NCBI RefSeq assembly: GCF_021083185.1
Contig: NZ_JAIGQB010000002.1
Coordinates: forward strand, 310,001 to 374,000
Direction of reading: 5' to 3'
From: Nocardioides furvisabuli
GTDB lineage: Bacteria > Actinomycetota > Actinomycetes > Propionibacteriales > Nocardioidaceae
DNA length: 64,000 bases
Below, piece by piece: positions 16,307 through 24,801 of this stretch (position 1 is its first letter; each line of letters starts with the position of its first letter). The notes under the pieces were generated by a model. The model was not told the origin of the DNA and did not search any database. It was given only the letters and a program-made list of their open reading frames with translations. The position numbers and the translations under genes are program-made.

Positions 16307-17674
16307 CTATCGAGCGGCCGCTCGCCGCAGCGCATCGAGACTGACGGCGACGTCCTCGTCCGTCGTCGACCAGTTGCTGACGCTGACCCGGAGCACCGCC
16401 CGGCCGCGCCACCGCGAACCCGTCGTCCATGCCGTCCCGTCAGCGAGCATCGCCTCGACGACCCCGCGCGTGTGGTCGTCGCCTCCGAAGCTCGCGCACA
16501 CCTGGGTGAAGTCGACGTCGTTGAGCACCTCGGCGCCGTCGATGGCGGCGATCCCGTCGGCGAAGGCCCGCGCGTGGGCGCAGAAGCCGTCGACGAGGTC
16601 GGCGACGCCATTGCGCCCCAGCGCCCGCAGCACCGCCCAGACGGGGAAGGCACGGCCGCGGCGACTGATCTCGGGGACCTTGTCGAGCGGCTCGCCGGCG
16701 ACGTCGTGGATGAGGTAGTCGCCGTGCATGCCCATCGCCGCCCGCAGCGCAGCACGGTCGCGGACGATCGCGAGGCCGCAGTCGTAGGGGACGTTGAGGG
16801 TCTTGTGGGCGTCGGTGGCCCACGAGTCGGCGTCCTCGAAGCCGGCGACGAGGTGGCGGCGGGCGGGCGACGCGGCGGCGAAGAGCCCGAAGGCGCCGTC
16901 GACGTGCACCCAGGCCCCCGCGTCGTGGGCGGCGGCGATGCAGGGTGCGAACGGGTCGAAGGCGCCGGAGTGCACGTTGCCGGCCTGGAGGCAGACGGTG
17001 GTCGGACGGCCGTCCCCGGCCTCGAGCGCCGCGGCGAGGGCCGCCGGCTCGATCCGACCCTGGTCGTCGGCGGCGACCGCCTCCGGGCTGCCGAGCCCGA
17101 GGTAGCGCAGCGCCAGGTCGATGGTGTCGTGCCGCTCCGCGCCCACCAGGACGCGTACGCCCGGGGAGTCGGCCAGTCCCTGCGTCGCCACGTCCCAGCC
17201 GTGCCGACGCAGCACCTCGTCACGGGCAGCGGCCAGGCAGGTGAAGTTGGCCATCGTCCCGCCGGTGACGAAGCCGACGGCGCCGCCCGGCGGGAGCCCG
17301 AGCAGGTCGAGCAGCCACGCCTCGGTGAGATCCTCGACGGCCGAGTGCGCCGGGGTGAGGACTCGCAGTCCGGTGTTCTGGTCCCAGGCGCTCACCAGCC
17401 AGTCGACCGCGAGGGCTGCGGGGTGCGTGCCGCCGATGACGAAGCCGAAGAACCGGCCGCCGGGCATGGCGGTCAGCCCCGGGTCGCAGGCCGCCGCGAG
17501 CTCGTCGACGACCGCGGCGATGTTCGTCGGGCCGGCGGGAAGCACCCGCTCGAGCCGCCCGGCCATCTCCTCGGACGTGAGCCGCGGCGGCACGGGGCGT
17601 GCGGCCAGCGAGTCGAGCCACTGCACGGCGAGGGCGTGGGCGCGGTCGAGGCCGGCACCGCGGTCGTTGTCCAT
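16307..17674 (-). CDS. PLP-dependent group II decarboxylase family protein
   Basis: A 455-residue fold-type I PLP enzyme resembling aromatic-L-amino-acid and glutamate decarboxylases. Visible are FFGFVIGGTHP near residue 75, FVTGGTMANFTCL (cofactor phosphate loop) near 130, the WVHVDGAFGLF aspartate, and the cofactor lysine in WATDAHKTLNVPYDCG near 290. The start is the ATG giving MDNDRGAG; a longer reading frame upstream overlaps the next promoter. It ends nine bases before the FAH gene and may be co-transcribed. The substrate is not evident. Confidence 0.85.
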   Translation of the reverse strand: MDNDRGAGLDRAHALAVQWLDSLAARPVPPRLTSEEMAGRLERVLPAGPTNIAAVVDELAAACDPGLTAMPGGRFFGFVIGGTHPAALAVDWLVSAWDQNTGLRVLTPAHSAVEDLTEAWLLDLLGLPPGGAVGFVTGGTMANFTCLAAARDEVLRRHGWDVATQGLADSPGVRVLVGAERHDTIDLALRYLGLGSPEAVAADDQGRIEPAALAAALEAGDGRPTTVCLQAGNVHSGAFDPFAPCIAAAHDAGAWVHVDGAFGLFAAASPARRHLVAGFEDADSWATDAHKTLNVPYDCGLAIVRDRAALRAAMGMHGDYLIHDVAGEPLDKVPEISRRGRAFPVWAVLRALGRNGVADLVDGFCAHARAFADGIAAIDGAEVLNDVDFTQVCASFGGDDHTRGVVEAMLADGTAWTTGSRWRGRAVLRVSVSNWSTTDEDVAVSLDALRRAAAR

Positions 17675-17720
17675 CTCGTCAGTGTCCGCCCGAGCGCCCT
17701 CACGCACTAGCCTCGGACTG

Positions 17721-18578
17721 GTGAAGGTGCTCCCCGCGGCCGAGTGGCGTCCCCTGGCCGACGCCCACGCCGCGCGCGTCGACGCGTTCGTCGAGCCGCA
17801 CCTCGCGCGGCGCTCGGAGCAGGTCACGCACCCGGTCCACGACTTCCTCTTCACCTACTACTCCCAGCGCCCGGCCCAGCTGCGCCGCTGGCACCCGGGC
17901 TTCGGTGTCGCACTCGAGGACGCCCCGGACCACGCCGGGCTCAAGGGCTACGGAGCCGATCCGGTCACGGTGACCGATGCGTACGTCCTCGCGCAGCGCC
18001 CGCTGCTCACCCAGCTGCACACCCTCCTGTCGGCGACCGCCGGGCGGGCCCCGCAGTTCGGCTGCTTCGGCCTGCACGAGTGGGCGATGGTGCACCGCGC
18101 AGCGGAGTACGGCACCCGCCACGACTGGCCGCTGCGGCTCGGCCCGGAGGGCACCGACGCCGTCGTGGAGTCGCACCGCATCGGGTGCTCGCACTTCGAC
18201 GCCTTCCGCTTCTTCACCCCCTCGGCGCGCGGGCTCAACACCCTCCAGCCCGGCCGCGACGACCGGCCGGCCTTCGAGCAGCCGGGCTGCCTCCACGCCG
18301 GGATGGACCTCTACAAGCACGCCTTCCGGCTCTCTCCGATGATCAGCAGCGACCTGGTGGCCGACTGCTTCGAGCTGGCCCGCGACATCCGGGTGCTCGA
18401 CATGCGCGCGGCGCCGTACGACCTCGCCGATCTCGGTCTCGAGCCGGTGCGGATCGAGACGGCCGAGGGCAAGGCGGCGTACGTCGAGGCGCAGCGCGGG
18501 TTCGCCGAGCGCGGGGCGCCGCTGCGGGCGCGGCTGCTCGAGGAGTGCGAGCGGCTGCTCCTGGCTCAGAACTCGTAG
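17721..18578 (+). CDS. Conserved actinobacterial protein (labelled 3-methyladenine DNA glycosylase in relatives)
   Basis: A 285-residue protein rich in histidine and aromatic residues: HPVHDFLFTYYSQRPAQLRRWHPGFG near residue 40, FGCFGLHEWAMVH near 115, HFDAFRFFTP near 155 and GCLHAGMDLYKHAFRL near 190. Close relatives in Streptomyces and Nocardioides are often labelled 3-methyladenine DNA glycosylase, but no helix-hairpin-helix or MPG motif is visible, so the label is doubtful. The conserved histidines suggest a metal site. The start is the GTG giving VKVLPAAEW. Its 3' end overlaps that of the sulfotransferase gene by 13 bases. Confidence 0.65.
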   Translation: MKVLPAAEWRPLADAHAARVDAFVEPHLARRSEQVTHPVHDFLFTYYSQRPAQLRRWHPGFGVALEDAPDHAGLKGYGADPVTVTDAYVLAQRPLLTQLHTLLSATAGRAPQFGCFGLHEWAMVHRAAEYGTRHDWPLRLGPEGTDAVVESHRIGCSHFDAFRFFTPSARGLNTLQPGRDDRPAFEQPGCLHAGMDLYKHAFRLSPMISSDLVADCFELARDIRVLDMRAAPYDLADLGLEPVRIETAEGKAAYVEAQRGFAERGAPLRARLLEECERLLLAQNS

Positions 18579-19207
18579 CCGAAGGCCTCGATCGTGTCGG
18601 CGAACACGTCGGCGACCCGCTGCCGGGAGGCGTCGGAGTAGAGCTCGCGGTAGTGCCCGGCGGGGCGGGCGTTGCCCTTCGCGCGCGGCAGGTCAGGCTC
18701 CCCCGGCAGGCCGAGACGGCCCCAGACCTCACCGAGCTCGGCGTCGAGGTTCTCATAGCGCAGGACCCGGTCGAGCACCATCTGGCCGCGGATGCGGTAG
18801 AGGCGACGGTTGTTGGCGAGCTGCTCGATCCAGATCTCCTGGACGTAGCTCTCGAAGTCCGGCAGCTCGGGGCGGTCCTTGTACTTCCAGAAGTAGAGCG
18901 AGACCACCGCGTCCCACGGGTTCCGCTCGATCGCGAAGGTGTAGTAGTCGTCGAAGGCCTGCGCCCCGACGAGGTCGCGGGTGGCCTTGGCGCCCATGTG
19001 GTTGTACGCCTTGCGCGGCAGCGGCGGCGACTCGAAGTTCTGCGGCGCGCGGCCCCCGGCTGCGGCGCGCAGGGCCTCGTCCTCGGGGCTGATCTCGGTG
19101 ATGATGTCGTCGGGCCCGCACACCTTCGACAACGCGATCTCCACGCTCGTGCCCGCGGTCTTGCGGGTCTTGAGGAAGATGAAGCGGTGCTGGTGGGACG
19201 CGATCAC
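18566..19207 (-). CDS. Sulfotransferase family protein
   Basis: A 213-residue protein with the two PAPS-binding signatures of sulfotransferases: the 5'-phosphosulfate loop FLKTRKTAGTSVE near residue 10 and the 3'-phosphate segment FAIERNPWDAVVSLYFW near 90. It probably transfers sulfate to a carbohydrate or small molecule; the acceptor is unknown. The GTG at 19207 places the loop at the usual distance from the N-terminus. It is divergent from the pentapeptide-repeat gene, 42 bases away. Confidence 0.82.
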   Translation of the reverse strand: MIASHQHRFIFLKTRKTAGTSVEIALSKVCGPDDIITEISPEDEALRAAAGGRAPQNFESPPLPRKAYNHMGAKATRDLVGAQAFDDYYTFAIERNPWDAVVSLYFWKYKDRPELPDFESYVQEIWIEQLANNRRLYRIRGQMVLDRVLRYENLDAELGEVWGRLGLPGEPDLPRAKGNARPAGHYRELYSDASRQRVADVFADTIEAFGYEF

Positions 19208-19249
19208 GGGCAGAACCCTATCCGTCCGACCGCGGATACGGTGGCTGCC

Positions 19250-19858
19250 GTGACCGACGCCCAGACAGCAACAGGCACCCACTTCCGTGGCGAGGACTGG
19301 TGGGGTGACGACCTCGGGGCCGCCAGGTTCGTCGAGTGCACCTTCACCGACGTCGACCTGTCGGAGGCCTCCACCTCCGGGGCGGTCTTCGAGCGGTGCA
19401 CCTTCCACGGCGGGCGCTTCAACGCCTCCACCCACACCGCCACCGCGTTCGTGGGCTGCGACTTCCGGCGTACGTCGTTCTTCGACGCCACGCTCGACGG
19501 CTGCAAACTGGTCGGCAGCACCTTCTCCGAGTGCACGCTGCGACCGCTCACCGTCGTCGGCGGCTCGTGGCTCGGGGTGACGATCCGCGGCACCAACCTC
19601 TCCCGGCTGGACCTCGGCGGGGTCGACCTGCGCGAGGCCGACCTCTCGATGTCGGACCTCACCCTCACCTCGCTGGCGCGGGCGCGGCTGGACCGCGCGC
19701 TGCTGCGGCAGTCCGTGCTGGACCGCACCGACCTGCGGGGCGCGAGCCTCGACGGCGTGGACCTCGCGTCCGCGGTGCTGAAACGGGCCCACCTCGACCT
19801 CGCGGGCGCGGTGCTGCTGGCCGAGCTCCACGGCGCGGACGTGGACACCTCCGCCTGA
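19250..19858 (+). CDS. Pentapeptide-repeat protein
   Basis: A 202-residue protein made almost wholly of A(D/N)LXX-type units, for example DLSEA, DLREADLSMSDL, RTDLRGASLDGVDLAS and HLDLAGAVLLAEL. It should form a right-handed quadrilateral beta-helix. Relatives such as MfpA and Qnr mimic DNA and protect gyrase from quinolones, but many others have no known role, and the early units here are irregular. The GTG at 19250 is chosen; another in-frame GTG lies nine bases upstream. Confidence 0.85.
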   Translation: MTDAQTATGTHFRGEDWWGDDLGAARFVECTFTDVDLSEASTSGAVFERCTFHGGRFNASTHTATAFVGCDFRRTSFFDATLDGCKLVGSTFSECTLRPLTVVGGSWLGVTIRGTNLSRLDLGGVDLREADLSMSDLTLTSLARARLDRALLRQSVLDRTDLRGASLDGVDLASAVLKRAHLDLAGAVLLAELHGADVDTSA

Positions 19859-19863
19859 CCGGT

Positions 19864-20415
19864 TCAGGCGAGGCGCGCCCGCAGGCCGTCGACGACCAGG
19901 TCGAGCCCGAGGTCGAAGTCGGGCAGCGACTCCAGCGAGCGCTCGACCGCGCCGAGGCGCACCGCCTGCCGCGCGGTCTGCTCCTCGAAGGCGTGGCCGA
20001 AGACGTAGTGGACGAGCGTCCGCGACGCGACGGCCACGAGCTCGTCGGGAACCTCGGCGTCGGCGAGGACCTCCTCCATCTCCGCGACCGGGGCGGTGGC
20101 GCCGAGCCCGAAGGCCCAGACGGTCGCCACGACGTCGGCGCCGTCGGTCACGGCGAGCATCGCGTGGCGCAGCTCGGCGCACACCTCGCGCAGCCGCTCG
20201 GGCCACGCCGCCGCCTGCCGCGGTCGGGCCCCGCGAGCAAGGATCTCGTCGGCGACCGCGGCGAGCAGGGCCTGCTTGCTGGCGAAGTGGTGGTAGATCG
20301 CGCTCGGCTGCACGCCGAGCTCGGCGCCGAGTCGGCGCATCGTCAGCGCCGAGAGGCCGTGGGTGTCGAGCAGGGTGACGGCGTGGGCGAGCACGTCGCT
20401 GCGGTGGTGGGCCAC
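19864..20415 (-). CDS. TetR-family repressor, BioQ-like, of the biotin uptake operon
   Basis: A 183-residue regulator. Residues 5-50 form a TetR helix-turn-helix (LSALTMRRLGAELGVQPSAIYHHFASKQALLAAV); the remainder resembles the all-helical TetR C-terminal domain. It starts with GTG and is divergent from bioYMN. The intergenic palindrome contains TGAAC-N3-GTTCA, close to the BioQ operator described in Corynebacterium (TGAAC-N3-GTTAC). Hence it probably represses bioYMN and itself. How biotin status is sensed is not visible. Confidence 0.82.
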   Translation of the reverse strand: MAHHRSDVLAHAVTLLDTHGLSALTMRRLGAELGVQPSAIYHHFASKQALLAAVADEILARGARPRQAAAWPERLREVCAELRHAMLAVTDGADVVATVWAFGLGATAPVAEMEEVLADAEVPDELVAVASRTLVHYVFGHAFEEQTARQAVRLGAVERSLESLPDFDLGLDLVVDGLRARLA

Positions 20416-20440
20416 GCACCCTCCCGGTCCTCGGACGACG

Positions 20441-20486
20441 TTGACGCTGGCTTCGCGACCACTCTAACCTGAACACCGTTCAGGTT
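20441..20486 (+). promoter_or_regulatory. bioYMN promoter with overlapping palindromic operator
   Basis: TTGACG at 20441-20446 and TAACCT at 20465-20470 (18-base spacer) form a promoter. A perfect palindrome with 9-bp arms and a three-base centre spans 20466-20486 and overlaps the -10 element. Binding of the divergent TetR protein there would block bioY transcription. Confidence 0.7.
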
Positions 20487-20512
20487 GCCCGCAGCGCTCA
20501 GCAAGGACCCCG

Positions 20513-21121
20513 ATGACTGCCACCACCCAGCCCGAGACCACCTCCGACACCACCGGCGGGTCCTCGTCGCCGACGCGCGACATCGCCCTGGTCGCCGCGT
20601 TCGCCGCGCTCATCAGCGCCAGCGCCTACGTCGGAGCGATCCCGGTCGGCAGCGCCGGCGTGCCGATCACCCTGCAGACCCTGACGGTGATGCTGGCCGG
20701 CTGCGTCCTGGGCCCGGTCCGCGGCTTCTCCGCCGTCACCCTCTACCTCGCGCTCGGCGCGGTCGGCCTGCCGGTCTTCGCCGAGCACTCCTCGGGCATC
20801 GGCGTCTTCACCGGTCCGAGCGGCGGATACCTGCTGTCGTTCCCGATCGCCGCGGCGCTGGGCGGGTTCCTGGTGGCGTACGTCGCCCGTGAGCGGCGCG
20901 TGCGCGCACTGGTCGTCTTCGCGTGCTCCATCGCCGCGAGCATCCTGGTCATCCACCCGCTCGGCATCCTGGGGATGATGCTGCACTTCGACGTCTCGTT
21001 CCTCGAGGCTGCCGCGTGGGACATGCCGTTCTGGCTCGGTGACGTGGTGAAGACGTCGCTCGTGGCGATGATCGCCGCCGAGGTGCACCGCGCCTTCCCG
21101 CAGCTGCTGCAGCGCGGCTGA
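20513..21121 (+). CDS. bioY: Biotin ECF transporter substrate-binding (S) component BioY
   Basis: A 202-residue membrane protein with about six hydrophobic segments. It carries the BioY signatures VPITLQTLTVMLAGCVLGP near residue 48, LYLALGAVGLPVFA near 80 and FTGPSGGYLLSFPIAA near 100. It captures biotin and works with BioM and BioN encoded downstream. AAGGA lies seven bases before the ATG. It begins the operon controlled by the palindromic operator. Confidence 0.95.
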   Translation: MTATTQPETTSDTTGGSSSPTRDIALVAAFAALISASAYVGAIPVGSAGVPITLQTLTVMLAGCVLGPVRGFSAVTLYLALGAVGLPVFAEHSSGIGVFTGPSGGYLLSFPIAAALGGFLVAYVARERRVRALVVFACSIAASILVIHPLGILGMMLHFDVSFLEAAAWDMPFWLGDVVKTSLVAMIAAEVHRAFPQLLQRG

Positions 21122-21127
21122 TCGTCC

Positions 21128-21826
21128 TTGCCCACGATCGAGCTCGACGAGGCCAGCGTCCGGGTCCCCCTGCCGGGTCGCGGCGAGCGCGAGGTGCTCG
21201 CGCCCACGACGCTGACGCTCACCGAGCGTCGGATCGGGGTGATCGGCGCCAACGGCTCGGGCAAGTCGACGCTCGCGCGCCTGCTCAACGGCCTGGTCCG
21301 CCCCACGTCGGGCCGAGTGAGCGTCGAGGGCCGTGACGTGGTGCGCGAGGGCGCGGCCGTGCGACGCCTGGTGGGCTTCTGCTTCACCGACCCGGCTGCC
21401 CAGCTGGTCATGCCGACGTGCGTGGAGGACATCGAGCTCTCGCTGCGCCGTCGCGTCGCCGACGGGACGACGCGGCGCGCGCGGGCGATGGAGGTCCTCG
21501 CCGCCAACGGCCTGGCCGACCACGCGCACGACTCGGTGCACTCGCTCTCGGGCGGCCAGCGCCAGCTGCTCGCCCTGGCCGGCGTGCTCGCGCTCGACCC
21601 CACCGTCGTCGTCGCCGACGAGCCGACGACGCTGCTCGACCGTGCCAACACCCGACGGGTCGGCGACACGCTCTTCGGCCTGGACCAGCAGCTCGTGCTC
21701 GTCACCCACGACCTGGACCTCGCGGCGCGGTGCGACCGGGTGCTGGTGGTCGACGCGGCGCGAGTGGTCGCCGACGGCTCGCCGTCCGACTCGATCGCGC
21801 ACTACACCGGCCTGGTCGACCGATGA
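21128..21826 (+). CDS. bioM: Biotin ECF transporter ATPase BioM
   Basis: A 232-residue ABC ATPase energising BioYN. It shows Walker A GANGSGKSTLARLLNG near residue 42, a Q-loop region in FTDPAAQLVM near 85, the signature LSGGQRQLLALAGVL near 140, Walker B VVVADEPTTLLD and the switch histidine in LVTHDLDLA. The TTG at 21128, six bases after bioY, is the only start that keeps the first strand intact; no good ribosome-binding site is seen, so coupling to bioY is likely. Confidence 0.92.
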   Translation: MPTIELDEASVRVPLPGRGEREVLAPTTLTLTERRIGVIGANGSGKSTLARLLNGLVRPTSGRVSVEGRDVVREGAAVRRLVGFCFTDPAAQLVMPTCVEDIELSLRRRVADGTTRRARAMEVLAANGLADHAHDSVHSLSGGQRQLLALAGVLALDPTVVVADEPTTLLDRANTRRVGDTLFGLDQQLVLVTHDLDLAARCDRVLVVDAARVVADGSPSDSIAHYTGLVDR

Positions 21827-21833
21827 GCGCCTC

Positions 21834-22445
21834 GTGACCGACCTGATGGCCGGGCTGCACCAGCCGGGCGACACCGTCCTGCACCGCCTCCCCGTGGGCG
21901 CCAAGGTCCTGGGCCTCGCGGGCCTGAGCCTGGCCATCGTCCTGGTGCGCGACGTCCGCGCCGCCCCGGCCTTCCTGGCCGTCACGCTCCTGCTCGCGGC
22001 GCTCGCCCGGGTGCCGGCGCGGTCGGTGTGGCGCGCGGCGCGCGGCGTGCTGCTGATCGCAGTGGTCGCCAGCCTCCTGCAGTGGTGGTGGTACGGCGGC
22101 GCGAAGGCGGCAGAGACCTTCCTCGACCTGCTCAGCCTGGGCCTGGCCGCGCTGGCGCTGACCGCCACCACCGAGGTCAACCAGATGGTCGACGCCCTCG
22201 CCCGGTGGGCGCGACCGCTGAGGGTGCTCGGGATCGACCCCGACCGCGTGGGACTGACCGTCGCGCTGACGATCGGGGCGCTGCCGGGCACGATCGCGAT
22301 CGCGCGGGAGACCCGTGACGCCGCGCGGGCCCGCGGCCTCGACCGCAACCCCCGGGCGTACCTCTCCCCCTTCGTCATCCGGGTCGTCGCCCGCGCCCAC
22401 GAGTCGGGCGACGCGCTGCACGCGCGCGGCATCGGCGACGACTGA
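21834..22445 (+). CDS. bioN: Biotin ECF transporter transmembrane (T) component BioN
   Basis: A 203-residue EcfT-like membrane protein with five hydrophobic segments. The two short coupling motifs that contact the ATPase are visible as ARETRDAARARGLDRNP near residue 160 and HARGIGD at the C-terminus. The GTG at 21834 follows the bioM stop by seven bases. The stop codon lies in the first copy of a 20-bp direct repeat. Confidence 0.9.
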   Translation: MTDLMAGLHQPGDTVLHRLPVGAKVLGLAGLSLAIVLVRDVRAAPAFLAVTLLLAALARVPARSVWRAARGVLLIAVVASLLQWWWYGGAKAAETFLDLLSLGLAALALTATTEVNQMVDALARWARPLRVLGIDPDRVGLTVALTIGALPGTIAIARETRDAARARGLDRNPRAYLSPFVIRVVARAHESGDALHARGIGDD

Positions 22446-22582
22446 GGCTCCTGTCCGCGCAGGTCCGGATGGATTTTCACTCGCAGGAGTGGATCTTCAT
22501 CCGGGGTCGAGCGCGGACGCCGGGATCCCGGCCGGAAGTTCCACTCGTACGCGCGGAAGTCCATCGGCGACGACTGAGGCTC
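22431..22582. repeat. Hairpin-rich segment flanked by 20-bp direct repeats
   Basis: ATCGGCGACGACTGAGGCTC occurs at 22431-22450 (containing the bioN stop) and again at 22563-22582 (next to the amidase stop), 132 bases apart. The 112 bases between hold nested inverted repeats: GTCCGCGC 22453-22460 with 22511-22518, CCGGATG 22465-22471 with 22498-22504, CACTC with GAGTG around 22480-22490, and a 12-bp palindrome at 22520-22531. No protein is apparent in it. Confidence 0.8.
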
Positions 22583-23975
22583 ACCATCCCGGCGGGCGCC
22601 TGTGCGCCCACGGCGCCGCGGCCTCGACCTGCGCGGAGACCGAGACCAGCAGCTCCTCCTCGGCTGGACGGGCCGCCAGCATGACCCCGACCGGGAGGCC
22701 GTCGTCGGTCCAGTGCAGCGGCAGTGAGACCGCCGGCATGCCGGTGACGTTCCACGCACTGGTCCACGGCGTGAAGGCCTTCTGCGCCTCGAAGTCACGC
22801 TCGGGATCGGCGTCGTCGCGCAGCGACCCCACCGGCACGGGCGGGCTCGCGAGGGTCGGCGTGAGGACGACGTCGTACGCCGCCAGCGCGGCGAGCGCCC
22901 CGGCGGCGTGCTGGCGCAGCCGGCCGATGGCCAGCCCGAACTCCGGGCCGCTGACGGCGTGACCGCGCGCGGAGAGCCAGCGGGTCAGCGGACGCAGCCG
23001 GTCCTCCCGTCCGGGCGGTGCGGCGGACAGGGCGGTCAGCACCGCCCAGCAGGTCTCGAAGTCGGCGACCGCGTCGTGCGGGATCGGCGCGGGGACGTCC
23101 TCGACGTCGTGGCCGAGGCGCTCGAGCAGGCGGGAGGCGTCCTCCCACGCGGCCACGGACGCGGGGTGCAGCTCGACGTCCGCGATGACGGGAGCCACGA
23201 AGCGGGCGACCCGCAGGCGGCCCGGCTCCCGGTCGCAGGCCTCGAGGAACGTGCCGCTCGGCGGTGGCGCCCAGAAGGGGTCACCGACCCGCCGTCCGGA
23301 CAGCACGTCGAGCAGCGCGGCGGCGTCGCGGACGGTGCGGGCGAGCGTGCCCGGCGTGGCGAGCCCGACCGGGTCGCCGTAGCGCGGCGCGCCGCTGACC
23401 CGTCCGCGCGACGGCTTGAGGCCGACCAGTCCGCAGCACGAGGCCGGGATCCGGATCGACCCGCCGCCGTCGGAGCCGGGAGCGACCGGCAGCAGGCCGG
23501 CGGCGACCGCGGCGGCGGCCCCGCCCGACGAGCCGCCGGCGGTGCGCGTGGTGTCCCACGGCGTGACCGACGCCGGCGCCACGTCGGGCTCGGTGTAGCA
23601 GGGCGACCCGAACTCCGGCGTGCTGGTCTTGCCCAGGCTCGGCAGCCCGGCGGCCTCGACCGTGAGCACCAGGTCGTCGGACGCCTCGGGCACGAAGTCG
23701 TCGTACGCCGCCGAGCCGAAGGTGGTGCGCACGCCCGCGGTGGGGTGCAGGTCCTTGATGCCGGTCGGGACGCCCCAGAGCGGACCTGCGTCCCCGGGGC
23801 GTCCTGCCGTCATCAGTCGGCGCGCGTGGTCGCGCGCCCGGTCGTGGGTGGTCGTGGTGAACGCACCAACGTGGTCGGCACGGCCGGCGTAGTGCTCCAC
23901 CAGCTCCAGCGGCGACACGTCACCGCCCCGCACGGCGTCGCCCAGCTCGAGCGCGGTCAGGTCGTGGAGGGGCAC
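22581..23975 (-). CDS. Amidase (amidase signature family)
   Basis: A 464-residue serine hydrolase. The Ser-cisSer-Lys triad can be placed: lysine in [10 protein letters not shown] near residue 73, cis-serine and neighbours in [16 protein letters not shown] near 147, and the nucleophilic serine in [13 protein letters not shown] near 172. Length fits amidase/6-aminohexanoate-cyclic-dimer-hydrolase types. Lack of gatB or gatC nearby argues against a GatA role. Substrate unknown. It ends beside the direct repeat and converges with bioYMN. Confidence 0.88.
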   Translation of the reverse strand: MPLHDLTALELGDAVRGGDVSPLELVEHYAGRADHVGAFTTTTHDRARDHARRLMTAGRPGDAGPLWGVPTGIKDLHPTAGVRTTFGSAAYDDFVPEASDDLVLTVEAAGLPSLGKTSTPEFGSPCYTEPDVAPASVTPWDTTRTAGGSSGGAAAAVAAGLLPVAPGSDGGGSIRIPASCCGLVGLKPSRGRVSGAPRYGDPVGLATPGTLARTVRDAAALLDVLSGRRVGDPFWAPPPSGTFLEACDREPGRLRVARFVAPVIADVELHPASVAAWEDASRLLERLGHDVEDVPAPIPHDAVADFETCWAVLTALSAAPPGREDRLRPLTRWLSARGHAVSGPEFGLAIGRLRQHAAGALAALAAYDVVLTPTLASPPVPVGSLRDDADPERDFEAQKAFTPWTSAWNVTGMPAVSLPLHWTDDGLPVGVMLAARPAEEELLVSVSAQVEAAAPWAHRRPPGW

Positions 23976-23984
23976 TCCACGAAC

Positions 23985-24647
23985 CTACTCGCGGCCGGCC
24001 TGGCGCAGCTCGCGCTTCATCGCCGCGATCTCGACCGCCTGGTCGGTGGCGATGTGGCTGGCGAGCTGGAAGACCTCGGACTCCTGGCCGCCCTCGCCGC
24101 CGGCGAGCAGCGACTCCACCATCACCACGGCACCCTCGTGGTGGCGGATCATCGCCTGGAGGAAGAGCCGGTCGAAGCGCTTGCCGCTGGCGGCCTCGAG
24201 CCGGTCGAGCTGGCGGGGCGAGAGCATCCCGGGCATGCCCGAGTGGTCGCCCGAGTGGTCTCCGTGCATCCCGGCGACGCCCTCCCCGCGGGTGGTGAGC
24301 CAGTCCTCCATCTGGTCGATCTCCTGGCCCTGGGAGGCCTCGATGCGCTCGGCGATGGTGGCCAGGTCGTCGCTGCTGGCCCGACCTGCGACGAGCGCGG
24401 TCATGGCGAGCGCCTGCTCGTGGTGCGGGATCATCTGCTGCACGAACGTCACGTCGGCCGCCGTGTGGATCGGGTCCTCGAGGCCCTCGACCTCGTCCGG
24501 CGCGAGCGTCGTGCCGGCCTCCCCCGGTGCGCCGAGCTGCACGACGGGCGGCGCCCCGTCGGGCTCCGCGGCCGGCTCGTCGGCGGAGCACGCGGCCGCG
24601 CCGAGGACGAGGACGGTGACGGCACCGAGGCGCACCAGGAAGGTCAT
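23985..24647 (-). CDS. DUF305 lipoprotein
   Basis: A 220-residue exported protein. The signal ends in a lipobox, LGAAACS at residues 15-21, so it should be anchored outside the membrane. It contains two ferritin-like helical units, each with the DUF305 histidine signature: FVQQMIPHHEQALAM near residue 68 and FLQAMIRHHEGAVVM near 163, separated by a His/Met/Asp-rich linker (GMHGDHSGDHSGMPGM) that could bind copper or another metal. Function unproven. GGAG lies seven bases before the ATG. It is divergent from the LVIVD gene. Confidence 0.88.
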   Translation of the reverse strand: MTFLVRLGAVTVLVLGAAACSADEPAAEPDGAPPVVQLGAPGEAGTTLAPDEVEGLEDPIHTAADVTFVQQMIPHHEQALAMTALVAGRASSDDLATIAERIEASQGQEIDQMEDWLTTRGEGVAGMHGDHSGDHSGMPGMLSPRQLDRLEAASGKRFDRLFLQAMIRHHEGAVVMVESLLAGGEGGQESEVFQLASHIATDQAVEIAAMKRELRQAGRE

Positions 24648-24801
24648 GCGTGGGCTCCGCTCCGTCGCTGGATGCGCCTAAAGTTTCTGGTGGTCGGCGC
24701 GGGTGTCTGGCTAGGTTGACCCACATAGTAGGTCGACCGGCGAGCGGGACAACCCGACCCGAGCACCACCGGCGCGACCGCCCGGCGAAAGGTCGCGCTC
24801 C

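Noticed and set aside
13997-17710. Very long plus-strand open frame opposite gltX, the FAH gene and the decarboxylase gene
   Set aside because: It is a shadow frame typical of high-GC DNA: it lies antisense to three well-supported genes and its translation is low-complexity Arg/Gly/Val/Asp with no domain.
22581-23975. Assignment as glutamyl-tRNA(Gln) amidotransferase subunit A
   Set aside because: No gatC or gatB nearby and the sequence around the triad fits general amidases better.
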